Positions 10,324 to 29,900 of a stretch of DNA of 64,000 nucleotides are shown here, one piece after another. The position numbers and the translations under genes are program-made. Every line of letters begins with the position of its first letter. Position 1 is the stretch's first letter. Source of the stretch: Syngnathus acus (Eukaryota; Chordata; Actinopteri; Syngnathiformes; Syngnathidae); the NCBI RefSeq assembly GCF_901709675.1, contig NC_051103.1, forward strand, positions 8,479,501-8,543,500. Direction: 5' to 3'. The notes under the pieces are model-generated. The model ran no database searches and had not been told where the DNA came from. It saw only the letters and a program-made list of their open reading frames with translations.

Positions 10324-11538
10324 ATGGCTGCTCTTTGGATCTCGGTTGTGCTGGTGCTTGCAGTTTTGATGAACGGAGGAGATGGTAAGTAACATTTGGG
10401 GGGGTTAGGGTAACCCAAAACAAAATGGTTGTGTCCTCAAATGCGGCCCCTGTTTTCCAGCTGCAGCTGTTACACCAAATGCTAACAATACTGTGCTTCA
10501 AAAGGGAAGTGTGCAAGGTAAGAACATTGATTGAGTCAAATCTCATTGTGTGATATTAACACTTGTTTTGTTTGCAATAGATGGGCTTTTGCTTGAGGAA
10601 GCTGTTAAACTCCTTCATGCTTTGGATTCTGTGTTGAAGCTGCAAAGTAAAGGTAAGGAATTTTTTTTCATTTTTTGTTTTCCCTCCCCAGTCTTGTAGT
10701 TTCACTGCCTTTTTGAGCCAAGGCACACATTTGGCAATAGTGTTAAAAATGGTGCAGAACTGCCAAGATGTCCAAATTCTGATTTCTCAACTTGAAAAAT
10801 AGAACCAGCACATGCTTTTCTTAAAGGTCCAAATGGGTCATTTAATGATGAAATTAGTATTTCAGTAAATATAAACTAAAACTGCATGATTTGAGGCTGG
10901 ATGAAAGTTGTTCCTTCTGCTAATTTAGTAGAAGCACATGTTCTGCAAAAATGCTCCAGTGTTTGGAAGTAAACTTTTTTTTATTTTTATTTTTTTTTTT
11001 ATTCCAACTGGCAGTCGGTGACGACTCCAGCCGTGACTACCAGAACATGAGCATGGCCCACCAAAAAGATTACTTCATGCAAGATGAGAGCTACAACATG
11101 ACCATGGGCTACCGGAAAAAGGACTCTGGTCGGGATGAGCAGATGACCAAGGTCCACCAAAATGAAGTCCTGCTAAACTACCAGAACATGAGCAATGGTC
11201 ACCAGAATGAAGCCATGCAAAACTACCAGAACATGATCAAGATCTATCAGAATGAAACCATGCAAGACTACCAGAACATGACCAAGGTCTATCAGAATGA
11301 AACCATGCAAGACTACCAGAACATGACCAAGGTCTATCAGAATGAAACTATGCAAGACTACCAGAACATGACCAAGGTCTACCAGAAGGAAGCCATGCAA
11401 GACTACCAGAACAGTGAATTCATGCAACACCAGAACCCCTTGAATAATAGTCGTCTGAACATGAGCAATGGTGACATGATGGAAAATCAGAATGACAGCA
11501 TGGACGATTACTTGTACACAGTGTTTGTAAATGTTTGA
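10324..11538 (+). CDS. Gene E: secreted repeat glycoprotein with two sequons per unit
   Basis: Exons 10324-10384, 10461-10517, 10581-10652 and 11015-11538 (phase 1 each) encode 237 residues. The signal peptide starts Met-Ala-Ala-Leu-Trp. Exon 3 has the family helix (Ala-Val-Lys-Leu-Leu-His-Ala-Leu-Asp-Ser). The last exon has 14-15 residue units of the form Tyr-Gln-Asn-Met-Thr-Lys-Val-Tyr-Gln-Asn-Glu-Thr-Met-Gln-Asp. Each complete unit therefore has two N-glycosylation sequons (Asn-Met-Thr and Asn-Glu-Thr). It ends Thr-Val-Phe-Val-Asn-Val. Exons 1-3 and the C-terminus tie it to genes B, C and D even though the repeat itself differs. No named family was recognised. Confidence 0.85.
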
Positions 11539-11574
11539 AGTCCTTAATTGCAGTGAGTAACTACTGTGAGATGG

Positions 11575-11580
11575 AATAAA
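11575..11580 (+). terminator. Polyadenylation signal of gene E
   Basis: AATAAA 37 bases past the stop codon. Confidence 0.8.
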
Positions 11581-12496
11581 AACCTTTAAACAACTTCTGT
11601 AATTCCTTTTTGACAATGTTCAGGTAATTCCATATTTAATTGAGGGGAAAACTTTAGAAACGGAAATCATCCATTGTATAAGTACACTTTAACACAGACT
11701 AGTTGAATTGATTCAAAAATATACGTTTTATTTTCTGTATTTGAAAGGTAAAGGACTGAAGAATACTCAGGTGAAATCATGATTTATATTAAATTTCCAG
11801 CACAGGATCTGAGCAAATTCAGGAAGCCAGGCTAAAATTCAAATGGGTAATAAATAGACAGAATTTTGGTATTTGACTATTTTTAATAAAGCCATTAACA
11901 AATCGAATCAAACAGGCCAACGCAGCACATAATGACGACTGATGAACCTAGGGTGACCAGACATACAGGCAACATTTTGACTGTAGTTTAGGAACACAAA
12001 TAAAATCATAAATATAATATAATAGAAATTAACATTCAACTGTAAGTTTGCATTTAAATGCAAGATTGAATTGAATGAACACTCGTTTATTCATTTGCAA
12101 TGATTTCTTCCACAAGAAGACTTGGAAATATTTTTTTCCCCATATTAATTAATTCTATTTAAATATTTCATATAGAAAATGGATGGATGGATTAAAGTAG
12201 TCAAGGTGGAACGTTTGCGCTGATTTTATTTTTCCGTGGGACTACTTTTGGTGGTACACAGTAAAGAAATACAAACTCGAAGATGCAGTTTTCATAGTGT
12301 GATCAAGTTAATAAGTGTTTCATTCAAACTTGCTGCATCGGTAACACAGTCCAGTGGACGAATCCGACCAAAAGAACTCTTTTTTTTTTTTTTTTTTTTT
12401 TTTTTTGGGTGGTACCTTGGCTTTTGCTCTCGGTCCCTGTAGTGGGTGTTGCTTAACTGGAACACCAATGTTTATCTGAAGCCCGAAAATTCCAAA
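11581..12496. other. Intergenic between gene E and FDXR
   Basis: AT-rich spacer with a GGAT microsatellite near 12180 and a long T tract near 12380. The FDXR promoter and 5' UTR should lie in the last 100-200 bases; no TATA box is clear. Confidence 0.5.
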
Positions 12497-15322
12497 ATGT
12501 CTGGCTTTCAAAAGCTGTTTAGCGATGTCGCATTATGGACGTGGAGAAGAAGTAGATGGATACATCGACGTGGTGAGTCCCTTTATTGCATGATCTGATA
12601 TTCAGCTCTATAAATAAATGATCAAGCATTTATTTGTATTGCCTGTAGGAGTGGCAGCATTTTCCTCATGCAAGCCAAAGGTGTGTGTTGTTGGCAGCGG
12701 ACCAGCAGGATTCTATACAGCACAGCATTTGATGAAGGTAAATACTGTACATATTTATTCTTTTCATGGCGTCATAGAACGTCACACCAAGGTGCTAGTG
12801 TTTTCAGGTGATCATATGAAACATTTAAACACGTAAAGGAAAAAGTCATCTGATACCAGGGGCCAACACAAACTACAATTAGAGCTTTTTTTCTCCCCCC
12901 CAGGCCCGTCGAGATGTTGAGGTGGATATTTACGAGCGACTACCTGTCCCTTTTGGCCTTGTCAGATTTGGCGTTGCCCCTGATCATCCAGAAGTCAAGG
13001 TCAAATAAATGATCGAGTGAATTTGTCCGTGGCAAAGGCTCTCAATCTTAAAAGTTTATCATACTAGCACATTATGATTGTAACATGACTTCATTGAATT
13101 TAGCATTTAAATTCATCTCCTCAGAATGTCATCAACACGTTCACGCAGACAGCAAAACATGCACGCTGTAGTTTCTACGGAAACGTGAACGTCGGCAAGG
13201 ATGTGAGCGTACAAGAGCTGCAGCAAGCGTACCATGCAGTAATACTGGTAAGATGCTTGGAGGGGGGGGGGGGGACTAGCTTTGAGCATTTGTACTTATT
13301 TATTGTATGTTATATTAGAGCTATGGGGCAGAAGGAAACAGGAGGTTGGGGATACCTGGAGAAGACTTGGCTGATGTATATTCTGCCAAAGACTTTGTGG
13401 GCTGGTATAATGGATTGCCAAGCTGTCGAGAGGTGCGTCTTCTTTTCCTTCTTGATCCTCAAGTATCACTTTGTAAACTTTTTTGTCTCCTGTTCAGCTG
13501 AGCCCTGACCTGAGTTGTGAAACAGCAGTCATTCTGGGACAGGGCAATGTGGCTTTGGACGTAGCACGAATATTACTGTCACCTACTGATATTTTAAAGG
13601 TATGTGACAAAATAATGGAATAGTTTCGGTTCAATTCAACTTTGAATCAGCCTTTCGAATCCAGTTTTCCTGTTGTTGTCGTCACCAACGAAAATATGAT
13701 GACCTGCAGAAGACTGACATCGCTCAGCCTGCCCTCGAAGCTCTGATGGAGAGCAAGATCCGCAGGGTGCTTATTGTCGGCAGAAGAGGACCCATGCAGG
13801 TTGCGTGCACGATCAAGGTATGCGAGTAGCAAATCACACCAACTGATGATGAAGTCTTTTGGCGAAAGCATCATACCTCCAACACAATGGTGAATCTCCT
13901 CCCCCAAAAGCAGACATCTGTTGCGGTACCAATTTATAGTGCCACAGGACATCAAGACTGCCAGAAAATAATGATTCAATCGATTACAAATTGTCGAGAA
14001 TTGAAACGTGGAAAAAATGTCCGAATGTAAAGAGCCAGGGTAACACTGCATATAATAACAGGAGCTTCGAGAAATGGTGAAGCTACCAGGCGCCAGAGCT
14101 GAGATGCTGCCGTCCGATTTCGAGGGTGTCCCTGAGGCTCTTCCAGGTGATAAGTCATCTAAATATTCACTTGCTGCTGTTTTTTCACGACACACTCACT
14201 CATCCCTTTCACAATATCTTATCTGTCCTCGTTCAACTGACCTTGCCCAGAGAAATAACAACGGAGCTGATTAATGGTAGGTGGTTGGATTAGGGGTGCT
14301 TGAATAAAATCTTCTCCAACTTTCACACCACGACAGGAAATATGACTTGCGAATCACTTTCTACTCTGCGTTGCTCTGTCTCATCCAGCCAAGAGTGCCC
14401 TTGCCGTTTCAGGTTTACCGAGACCAAGAAAACGTCTCACGGAGTTGCTGTTAAAAGCAGCTCTTGAGCTTCCAACAAAGGAGGAACAAGAAAGAAGAAG
14501 CAAAGCCTCGCGCAGTTGGGGACTCCGATTCTTCCGGAGCCCTGTCCTGGTCCTTCCAAATAGTGACGGCACCGGCACAGCTGCCGTCCGACTGGCAGTC
14601 AACAAACTGGAGGTGGATTTGAACATCTTGCCTGCTCAATTAACGTGGTCAATCAACTTGTCTGCTTGCACGTGACCAGGGTTCAGGTGAAGCTGCTCGC
14701 GCGGTGCTCACTGACGAGGTCGAGGATGTGACCTGCGGCCTTGTCATTAGCAGCGTTGGCTACAAGAGCGTCCTCATTGACCCGTCGGTCCCGTTTGACT
14801 CCGGCAAAGCCATCGTCCCGAACAAATTGGGCCGTGTTCAGCAAGCGCCGGGTAGCTACCCGCACGTGAAACCGGCAATAATTAAGCGAGTAAACATTCA
14901 TCAACACTGCTCCTTCCCTTTAGGTCTATATTGCAGCGGGTGGCTGAAGACAGGCCCGACCGGTGTGATCGCCACCACAATGAATAATAGTTTTGACACT
15001 GCAAGATCCCTACTGGAAGACGTGGATTCAGGGAAATTGGACATGTCTGCTGCTAAGCCTGGAGCACAAAGTATTAGAACGCTACTTGAAAAAAGAGGTA
15101 GCTTTCCGGTCAATATGATGGATTGACTTTCATCCATTCCAAAGGAAAAAGTTCTCGTCACTGAAGTGCATTGTTTTTGTTCTCTCCAAAGGAGTGAAGC
15201 CTGTAACCTTCTCGGATTGGGAAAAGATTGACAGTGTGGAGATGAAAAGGGGTGAATCAGTTGGAAAACCCAGAGAAAAACTGCTGACTGTGGAAAATAT
15301 GCTTGAGGAGGCGTGGGCTTGA
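12497..15322 (+). CDS. fdxr: NADPH:adrenodoxin (ferredoxin) reductase, mitochondrial
   Basis: Twelve exons: 12497-12572, 12649-12737, 12904-12999, 13125-13247, 13319-13432, 13498-13599, 13710-13817, 14062-14146, 14413-14612, 14680-14851, 14924-15097 and 15192-15322. They give 489 residues, against about 491 in human. The flavoenzyme passes electrons from NADPH to mitochondrial ferredoxins for steroid P450s and Fe-S cluster assembly. Exon 1 encodes an Arg-rich mitochondrial presequence. The FAD fold begins Val-Val-Gly-Ser-Gly-Pro-Ala-Gly in exon 2. The NADP-binding [10 protein letters not shown] motif is in exon 6 and Gly-Arg-Arg-Gly-Pro in exon 7. The C-terminal Gly-Pro-Thr-Gly-Val-Ile-Ala-Thr-Thr motif is in exon 11. 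It appears intact. Exon borders rest on phase and family similarity. Confidence 0.95.
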
Positions 15323-16123
15323 TTATCATGGATCATTTCTCAAATTGTCTGTCTGTCTATGACGTGTATTCTGACAATATCATGCATTCAATGAATTTGC
15401 ATTGAGCTCCCATGTTTTTTGCCATTTACCATGACAGTCGTCTTTGTTTCTAATGTACAACTGTCAACAATTTTACTTTAAAGCTAGATGGCAATATTTC
15501 CATTTGAATGCACCTATTACAGTAGTGTACAATCAAATCTTTTTGTCAATCATTTTACTGTCTGGGTGTACATTTTAAAATGCAAGCTACTCACTCACTT
15601 GTCCGCTTTGACGTCCTACCAATAGCGTGGTTAGTTCCAACCACCACCCCCGTTGTTGTACTTGTTTTTACATTTCAAATTAGAATCTCAAATAGAATGG
15701 CGTAATATAGGTCACCGGTAGGTGGCGGTAATACGCTAAAATCCCCGAAATAGCTGCTGGAGACGACGACGAAGAAGAAGCCAAGCCAATGCAACAACCG
15801 CGTCGACTAGCACGCTCTTGTCCTGGAGTGCAATTCCAAGGTGTGATTTAGTGGTTTCGAGACAAAAAGTCGTTTTACTTTTGTCTCAAGTAGAAAGTAT
15901 TACGAGGTTTCCCCACATGTTGTCAGTTTGATCATTTCATGATACAAGGAAGTGCTTCGCTTTTGGTTGAACTCGAGCTGCAAAGCTAACAATACGACGT
16001 GCAGCTAGGTAGGGAGTGAGTCATTTCATCCCAAATCGTACGTGTGCACGATTAAAGCGCTGCCAGCAATTTGCCAACAGCGTGTTAGCTTTTCCTTGGA
16101 TACCTTTTCGCCTTTGACAGAAG
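15323..16123. other. FDXR 3' region and CSTF1 promoter / 5' UTR
   Basis: No coding feature. The CSTF1 transcription start probably lies near or after 15770, where the sequence becomes richer in GACGAC/GAAGAAG and lacks a TATA box. The first coding exon follows at 16124. Confidence 0.4.
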
Positions 16124-17730
16124 ATGTATCGACCAAAACCAACATTGAAAGATCGCCAGCATCTGTATAAACTCATCATAAGCCAGCTCCTCTACGATGG
16201 CTACACCGGCATCGCCAACAGTTTAGTCAATGAAATTAAACCTGCAAACGTGGTGTCGCCATCTGAACAGCTTGTCCAGCTGGTAAAAATTGGTAAGTTA
16301 TTCGACCTTGTTTCTTGCTTGCGTGGGTCTCGACAAGAACCATTGACCTCATTTGTGTCACAGGGATGGAGAATGATGACAGCGCTGTGCAATATGCTAT
16401 TGGGCGCTCTGATACAGTCGCGCCTGGTGTGGGAATTGATCTCGAATTCGATGCTGACGTCCAGACAATGTCTCCAGAGGCATCTGAATATGAAACGTGC
16501 TATGTTACGTCCCATAAGGGACCATGTCGGGTTGCCACGTACAGTCGGGATGGCCAGCTCATCGCCACAGGCTCAGCTGATGCTTCCATCAAGATACTGG
16601 ACACTGAGCGTATGCTGGCAAAAAGTGCCATGCCAATTGAGGTCAGTTGCTGTATGTTAAGAATACCCTCATGTATGTATGTATATATGTATATGGGTTT
16701 GTTTTTTGGGGGGGTATAGGTTATGATGAACGAGACAGCTCAGCAAAACATGGAGAATCACCCGGTGATTCGAACACTGTACGACCACGTGGATGAAGTT
16801 ACATGCCTGGCCTTCCATCCGACTGAACAGATCCTTGCTTCCGGCTCAAGAGATTACACTCTCAAACTTTTCGACTACTCAAAGCCTTCTGCAAAACGAG
16901 CGTTTAAATATGTACAGGTCAGCGATTGTACACAAAGCCTACGTGTTTGAGATGCTCATATTTGATGATTCCCAAAAAATCATTCTCTTCTCAGGAAGCA
17001 GAGATGCTGCGTGCCATCTCTTTTCACCCATCTGGAGATTACCTTCTGGTTGGAACACAGCACCCCACCCTGCGTCTTTACGATGTCAACACCTTCCAGT
17101 GTTTTGTGTCCTGCAACCCAGCGGACCAACACACCGACACTATTAGCGGCGTTAGTTACAACCCGACAGCCAACAGCTATGTCAGCTGCAGCAAGGACGG
17201 CAGCATTAAACTATGGGATGGTGTCTCCAATCGCTGTGTGACCACCTTTGACAAAGCTCATGATGGGGCAGAGGTCTGCTCAGCCATCTTCACCAAGAAC
17301 TCCAAGTACATCCTTTCCAGTGGGAAAGATTCAGTGGTCAAACTGTGGGAAATATCCACAGGCCGAATGTTGGTGAAATACACAGGTGATTTCAAGAATT
17401 TCTTCCATTTGCAATTGTGTCGAGATAGTTCAAGTCATTCATGCTATCCAAAATGCATTTGGCGTTTTAGGAGCCGGCCTGAGCGGTCGTCAGATGCATC
17501 GTACGCAGGGCGTGTTCAACCACACGGAAGATTATGTTCTGCTTCCCGATGAGCGCACCATCAGCCTGTGCTGCTGGGATTCACGTACGGCCGAGAGGAA
17601 AAACCTGCTGTCGCTGGGTCACAACAACATCGTGCGCTGCATTGTCCACTCGCCCACCAATCCGGGTTTTATGACTTGCAGTGATGACTTCAGAGCCCGT
17701 TTTTGGTACCGGCGCACCACAACAGATTGA
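16124..17730 (+). CDS. cstf1: Cleavage stimulation factor subunit 1 (CstF-50)
   Basis: Exons 16124-16292, 16364-16641, 16720-16917, 16995-17385 and 17471-17730 encode 431 residues, the human length. CstF-50 is the WD40 subunit of the nuclear CstF complex. That complex binds the GU-rich element downstream of poly(A) sites during pre-mRNA 3'-end cleavage. The first 60 or so residues ([10 protein letters not shown]) match the N-terminal homodimerisation domain. WD-type repeats follow, with visible Gly-His/Trp-Asp type signatures such as Ile-Lys-Leu-Trp-Asp and Val-Lys-Leu-Trp-Glu. The reading frame is intact. FDXR lies upstream on the same strand. Confidence 0.96.
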
Positions 17731-17949
17731 TGGACTTCCCTCCCTCTCTCTCTCGCTCTCTCCCCCCGCCACGTCCTTTGAGAAACAAACGACTGCAAAC
17801 CTAAGACTCGTTTATGACGCCAATGGAAAGAAGTGTGAAATCTTGCATACTTTGTTTTTTCATCTTAGGAATTGTCTTCTCTCTTTTTGATACTGTTTCG
17901 TCAAACTTAAAAGTCATACACAAGACCTTAAGTTTCTTTTTTTTTGCTG

Positions 17950-17955
17950 ATTAAA
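17950..17955 (+). terminator. Likely polyadenylation signal of CSTF1
   Basis: ATTAAA about 220 bases after the stop codon. Confidence 0.5.
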
Positions 17956-18938
17956 CATTGTTTTGTCTTTGTAGAGATTAAAAAAAATCTTGCCTTAACA
18001 ATGTCTATGGATATTAAATACACCACTGTCGAGGAAACTGAAAATGCTTGGAAAGGCAGAATATTTGTCAAATTTGCATCTCCACGCCCATTTTCACAAC
18101 CTTTTCTTCTTTGCTCCACACAGTTCGAGAGCCCTCAGCCAATCATGAAGCAGTATTCCAGTCGTGATTCCGCCCCGTTTCTCCAAAAATGTCACCCGAA
18201 AAAATCTGTCATTTGTGCGTGCGTGCATGCATGCATGCGTGTGAACCTCCAGCGGGTCTCGAACGTGCGGCAGCGGCGACCACTCGGCCCAGCACAAGGC
18301 TGCCCTCCGGTGGACAATGCCAGCTACTTCTCGTCTATTTTCGACGGTGAGTGAGCGAGCCAAACAAACGGTTTCTTCATAGTCATCGCGAGCGAGTGTT
18401 TGCATATCGGCCGGCGGTGAGCGCGCGCCCCCGCCATCCCCCAGCCGCAGCTGAAAAATGAATTAGACTGGCTCAACTCACTTCGTTGATTGGCAAAAGG
18501 CCAAGTGCTATGCAGCGATCGACCACACAAAAGGTTTCAAAACTTTTACTTCAACCTTTTGTATTGTCAAAAAAGCTGGTCTTGAGTTTGGGATAAAAAC
18601 AATAATCTAATGAACAGTTTTGAACAAAAAATGGTCAAGTCTTACAATATATCCGACTTTGAAAGAAATTGAAATGGGGTGGTGTTTGTCCTCCCCAAAT
18701 CCACTTTTCAGGGCTGCTCAACGGGTGTTCTACGTGTGCGCTGTGCCGCCATCTTCAGGTTAAGCACCGAACTGCACGCCGATTTGACTGTCCTCTCGAT
18801 GGGCTGGCTATAGGACGCTAATTCTCGAAACAATACCGTAGGCGGAGGGAGCTAGCACACTTTGAAGTGGTAAATGGCTTGAAAAACGGAGTCGTGTCGA
18901 AAGAATTTGAGCAATTGGAGGTGTCGCCGCCCCGGTGG
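17956..18938. other. Intergenic between convergent CSTF1 and PLAU
   Basis: Contains a GCAT microsatellite near 18225 and, most likely, the 3' UTR of PLAU on the minus strand. A GC-rich segment 18240-18354 ends in a good donor-like GTGAGT, but I could not assign it to any gene. Confidence 0.4.
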
Positions 18939-26338
<7,400 letters not shown>

Positions 26339-26993
26339 CCAAATCCACTCGACGTTTGGGCGGGGACGCCGGAGGCAGTTGCGTTACGCACAGATGCAAG
26401 CGCGCGCTCCACACGCACTTTCTCGCCATGTTCACCCCCTTCTGGGCCCCCTACTGAGACGTGACGTCACGGCGCTATTCTTAAATGATCAACACTAAAA
26501 AGATTTAAATCACGTGACTGCTTGTTGAAGCGTTTATGGCGGTGGCACAACTTTACAAGTGTCCACCTGATGAGAGTGACGTCACCGTCGAGCGGATTAA
26601 AAAAAAAAAAGAAATCGATCCCGGAAGTTTTCCGGCCGAGTTCCTGCGCGAAGCAACGGTGCTGCCTTCGAGGACGGTCGTAACTGGGACATTTTCCTGA
26701 AGGTAAACACTACAGCTGTCATATATGTTCATGTACATTTCAGTATGACCTTTATTCCGCTACATGTAAACAGAGGTGACTCAAAGAAATGGGAGGGGGG
26801 ACGTTCATTGGTTCGATAAGACAGGAGAAGAGTGAGCATCTGGGGGCCGCGGCTCCTCCACATCGTCGTCTATTGTCCGAGCAGGCCCTGAACGCCCCTT
26901 CCTCATCAGCGGACACCTGCTGCCTGCCTGCCAGTCGCTGCTGCACGGCACCTGTAGTCGAACCGAACCGAACTGACACCGCCAGGACGAGAC
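26339..26993. promoter_or_regulatory. Shared divergent promoter region of PLAU and HID1
   Basis: The 655 bases between the two start codons of oppositely transcribed genes contain two TGACGTCA-like CRE motifs (near 26463 and 26578). There is no clear TATA box. Regulation is inferred from layout only. Confidence 0.4.
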
Positions 26994-29900
26994 ATGGGCA
27001 ACGGCGACAGCAAACTTCACTTCAGGAAGGCTGTGATCCAACTCACCAGCACCACTCAGGTCAGACAGCTGAACCGGAGCGCAGCGCAGCGCAGCGCTTC
27101 GGCTCGGTCACACAACGCCAACAGATGGCACAGCAATACGCGTCGCATGGCACGCGCGCGCATCAACACACTTTTGGTGGCAGGCCGGGTGGCAGGCCAC
27201 TCGCATCAACACACTTTTGGTGGTGGCTACGCGCAACAACTCCCTTTTTGCAGCCAGGCGCAAGTCAAACGTACTCCACTTGACCCGCGCCTGTCATTTG
27301 AGTGACAGCCAGTAAAAGTCGGTGCACTTGCGTACATGTATCCTGATCAACACGCACGCAGTCGACAATGTTTTAGTTATGTATTCATTTTTATTGAGCT
27401 CCTTGTCTAAAAAGAAAAAGTGTTTGAACAGCGGGATGGATGGTCTGTGGACATTTTCCAGGCCCGCTAATGTTCTGTCTGTGCGCGTAGGCCGTGGAAG
27501 CCTCGGACGACGTCTTCTGGGAGCAGTTCTGGGCCGAGCCGTCCGTGTCGGTCCAGGACATCTTTGCCTTGGTTCCGGCGGCCGAGATCCGAGCGTTGAG
27601 GGAGGAGTCTCCGTCCAACCTGGCCACCTTGTGCTACAAGGTGCGATCCGCTTCGTCTCGCCATTGCTTTTCTTCAATGGCAACTGACAGTCGCTCGATA
27701 TTTGCAAACGGCCGGCCCGGCTGACTTTATCGGGTTGGGCCTTCCTTCAGGCAGTGGGGAAGTTGTCACGGGCGGCAGGCACCGGCTGCCGCTCGGAGCG
27801 AGAGCGCGTCTCGGTCCTGAACTGCGTCCGTCTGCTGACCCGCGTGCTGCCCTTCGTCTTGGAGGACGCCGACTGGCGAGGCTTCATGTGGGCCGGCCTG
27901 CCCGCCCGCAAGCAGGTGAGCCGACGCCCCCCCCCGCCAATTGACAGCGCCCCCCCCCCCCCCCAATTGACAGCCCCTTCGAGACCCCTTTTCACGCCTC
28001 CCGCAGCGTTGCCGGGACGACGATGCCGAGCCAGACGGCGCTCGCCCCCTGGGCGAGTCGCTCCTCATGGCGGTGGGCGACCTTCTCTTCTGTCCCGACT
28101 TCACCGCGCAGGCTCGCAAACGTGACGGGCGGGTGAGCTAGCCGCAATGCATTGTGCAAACGTGGCCGTTTTGCTTGCCGTCGCTCGCTGTTGGTTTTGT
28201 GTTGGAGCCGACAGGGCGTGTTGTTTGCTCACACCACAAACGTAGCGACTCTCATTAGCATCTTCAGTAGTCACTCAGTAAGGAGCGGCCATGTTTGACT
28301 AGCGGCTGGAAGTGTGAGCAGCTAACGCTGAAAATGCGCTTGAGTCGTTGCAGGCTAAATTTCTTCCAGAATTAGTAATAGGTGTGAGCCCTTGGCGTGG
28401 ACGCTAAGTGCTAACGGCGCGCGCGATGCGGGCCGCAGGAAGTTGGCGCCGACGCGGTGGACAGCTGCGAGTTGATCTGGGAAACGGGCGTGGGCTTCTC
28501 CCAATCGCCGCCGCCGCCGCTCAACTCCAGCCACGACAGCAACAGGTGAGCCAGGCCCCGCTCGCCCCCATAAGGCCGACCCGTGCGCGCTCGCTCGCCT
28601 TGGGCGTCAACGCGCTTTGCTTTTGTGCCTTTGAGGACGGAGCTTCTCAAGCTGCTGCTGACATGCTTCTCGGAGGTACTTTACCTGGAGCCCGGCCGCC
28701 GCAGCGCCGACCGCTGGCTGCTGTTCTTCTGCTCCGCCGCCAACAGGTGCGTTGCTCGCTCGCACACGCCACCCGTCTTCAGGATACTGTGTCGGCCCAT
28801 TTGAGACGCGTGCTTGGCGTGCCCGCCGCTCGCCCGCCCGCCCGCCGTGCCCGCCCGCAGACACACGCTCCCGCTGTTCACGTCACTGCTGAACGTGGTG
28901 TGCGCCTACGAGCCTTGGGGATGGGGCTTCCCCTACGAGCACCTGCTGTTGCCGGACCGGCGCTGCCTGCTGGTGGAACAAGCGCTCCACGTCCTCCTGG
29001 TGTCCCTGGAGCGGCCCGCGGTCCACGAGACGCACGTACGTACGTACGTGCCGGCCGGCCTCGGGCGGGGCCGGCCGTGTTGGGAACGGCCGCCTCGCGT
29101 GGGTGGCACAAGCCGAGCTGGAAAGGCACACGCGTTTTGCCTTTGAGACTTCCCAAGGTCCTTTTGCTCGGAACCTGAGGCCCACTCCATATTTCTATCT
29201 GGACAAAAACAAAATATGGATTTGGCAAAGAGCGATGGATTCCCAACACGGCCGACGTCGAACCCGAGCGTCGAAGGCGCTTTTGACACCGGCATCTGGC
29301 CTTGCAGTCAAGTGCTCCTGAGAACCAGTTTGTCAACTTCCTGTCCAGGATCCATCGAGAAGAGGTGAGGGAGGGAGGGAGGGAGGGAGGGAGGGAGGGA
29401 GGGAGGAGACTGGAGTTTCTCCCTTGACTTTGCTCGCTCGCTCGCTCCTTGTTTCAGGACTTGGGCTTCATCCTGAAAGGTGTGAGCCGGCTCCTCAACA
29501 AGCCTCTGATGCAGACCTACCTGCCCAACTCCTCTAAGAAGATCATCTTCCACCAGGAGCTACTCATCCTCTTGTGGAAACTGTGCCACTTCAACAAGGT
29601 GAGCGAGACCCTGTCCGGACATGTCCTTCTGACGTGCCTCCAAACAACGCTGAGGCTAACGGTCCGGCTCTTGTGCAGAAATTCCTCTTCTTTGTGCTGA
29701 AGAGCAGCGACGTTCTGGATGTGCTAGTCCCCATCCTCTTCTTCCTTAACGAGGCTTGCGCCGATCCCGGTGAGCGGCCCGGCCCGGCTCGGCTCGGCTC
29801 GGCTCCGGGAGCCCCAGATTTGCGTTTACACGATTTGCGTCTTTGGCAGCCGGCGCGGACCTGGTCCACATGGGCGTGTTGATCCTGCTGCTGCTGAGCG

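Noticed and set aside
14250-14276. Possible small FDXR exon after the acceptor near 14250
   Set aside because: Exon 8 joins directly to 14413 in phase to give the conserved Leu-Pro-Arg-Pro-Arg-Lys-Arg, so no extra exon is needed.
18240-18354. Exon-like GC-rich segment ending in GTGAGT between CSTF1 and PLAU
   Set aside because: No family similarity and no partner exon or acceptor that makes a protein.
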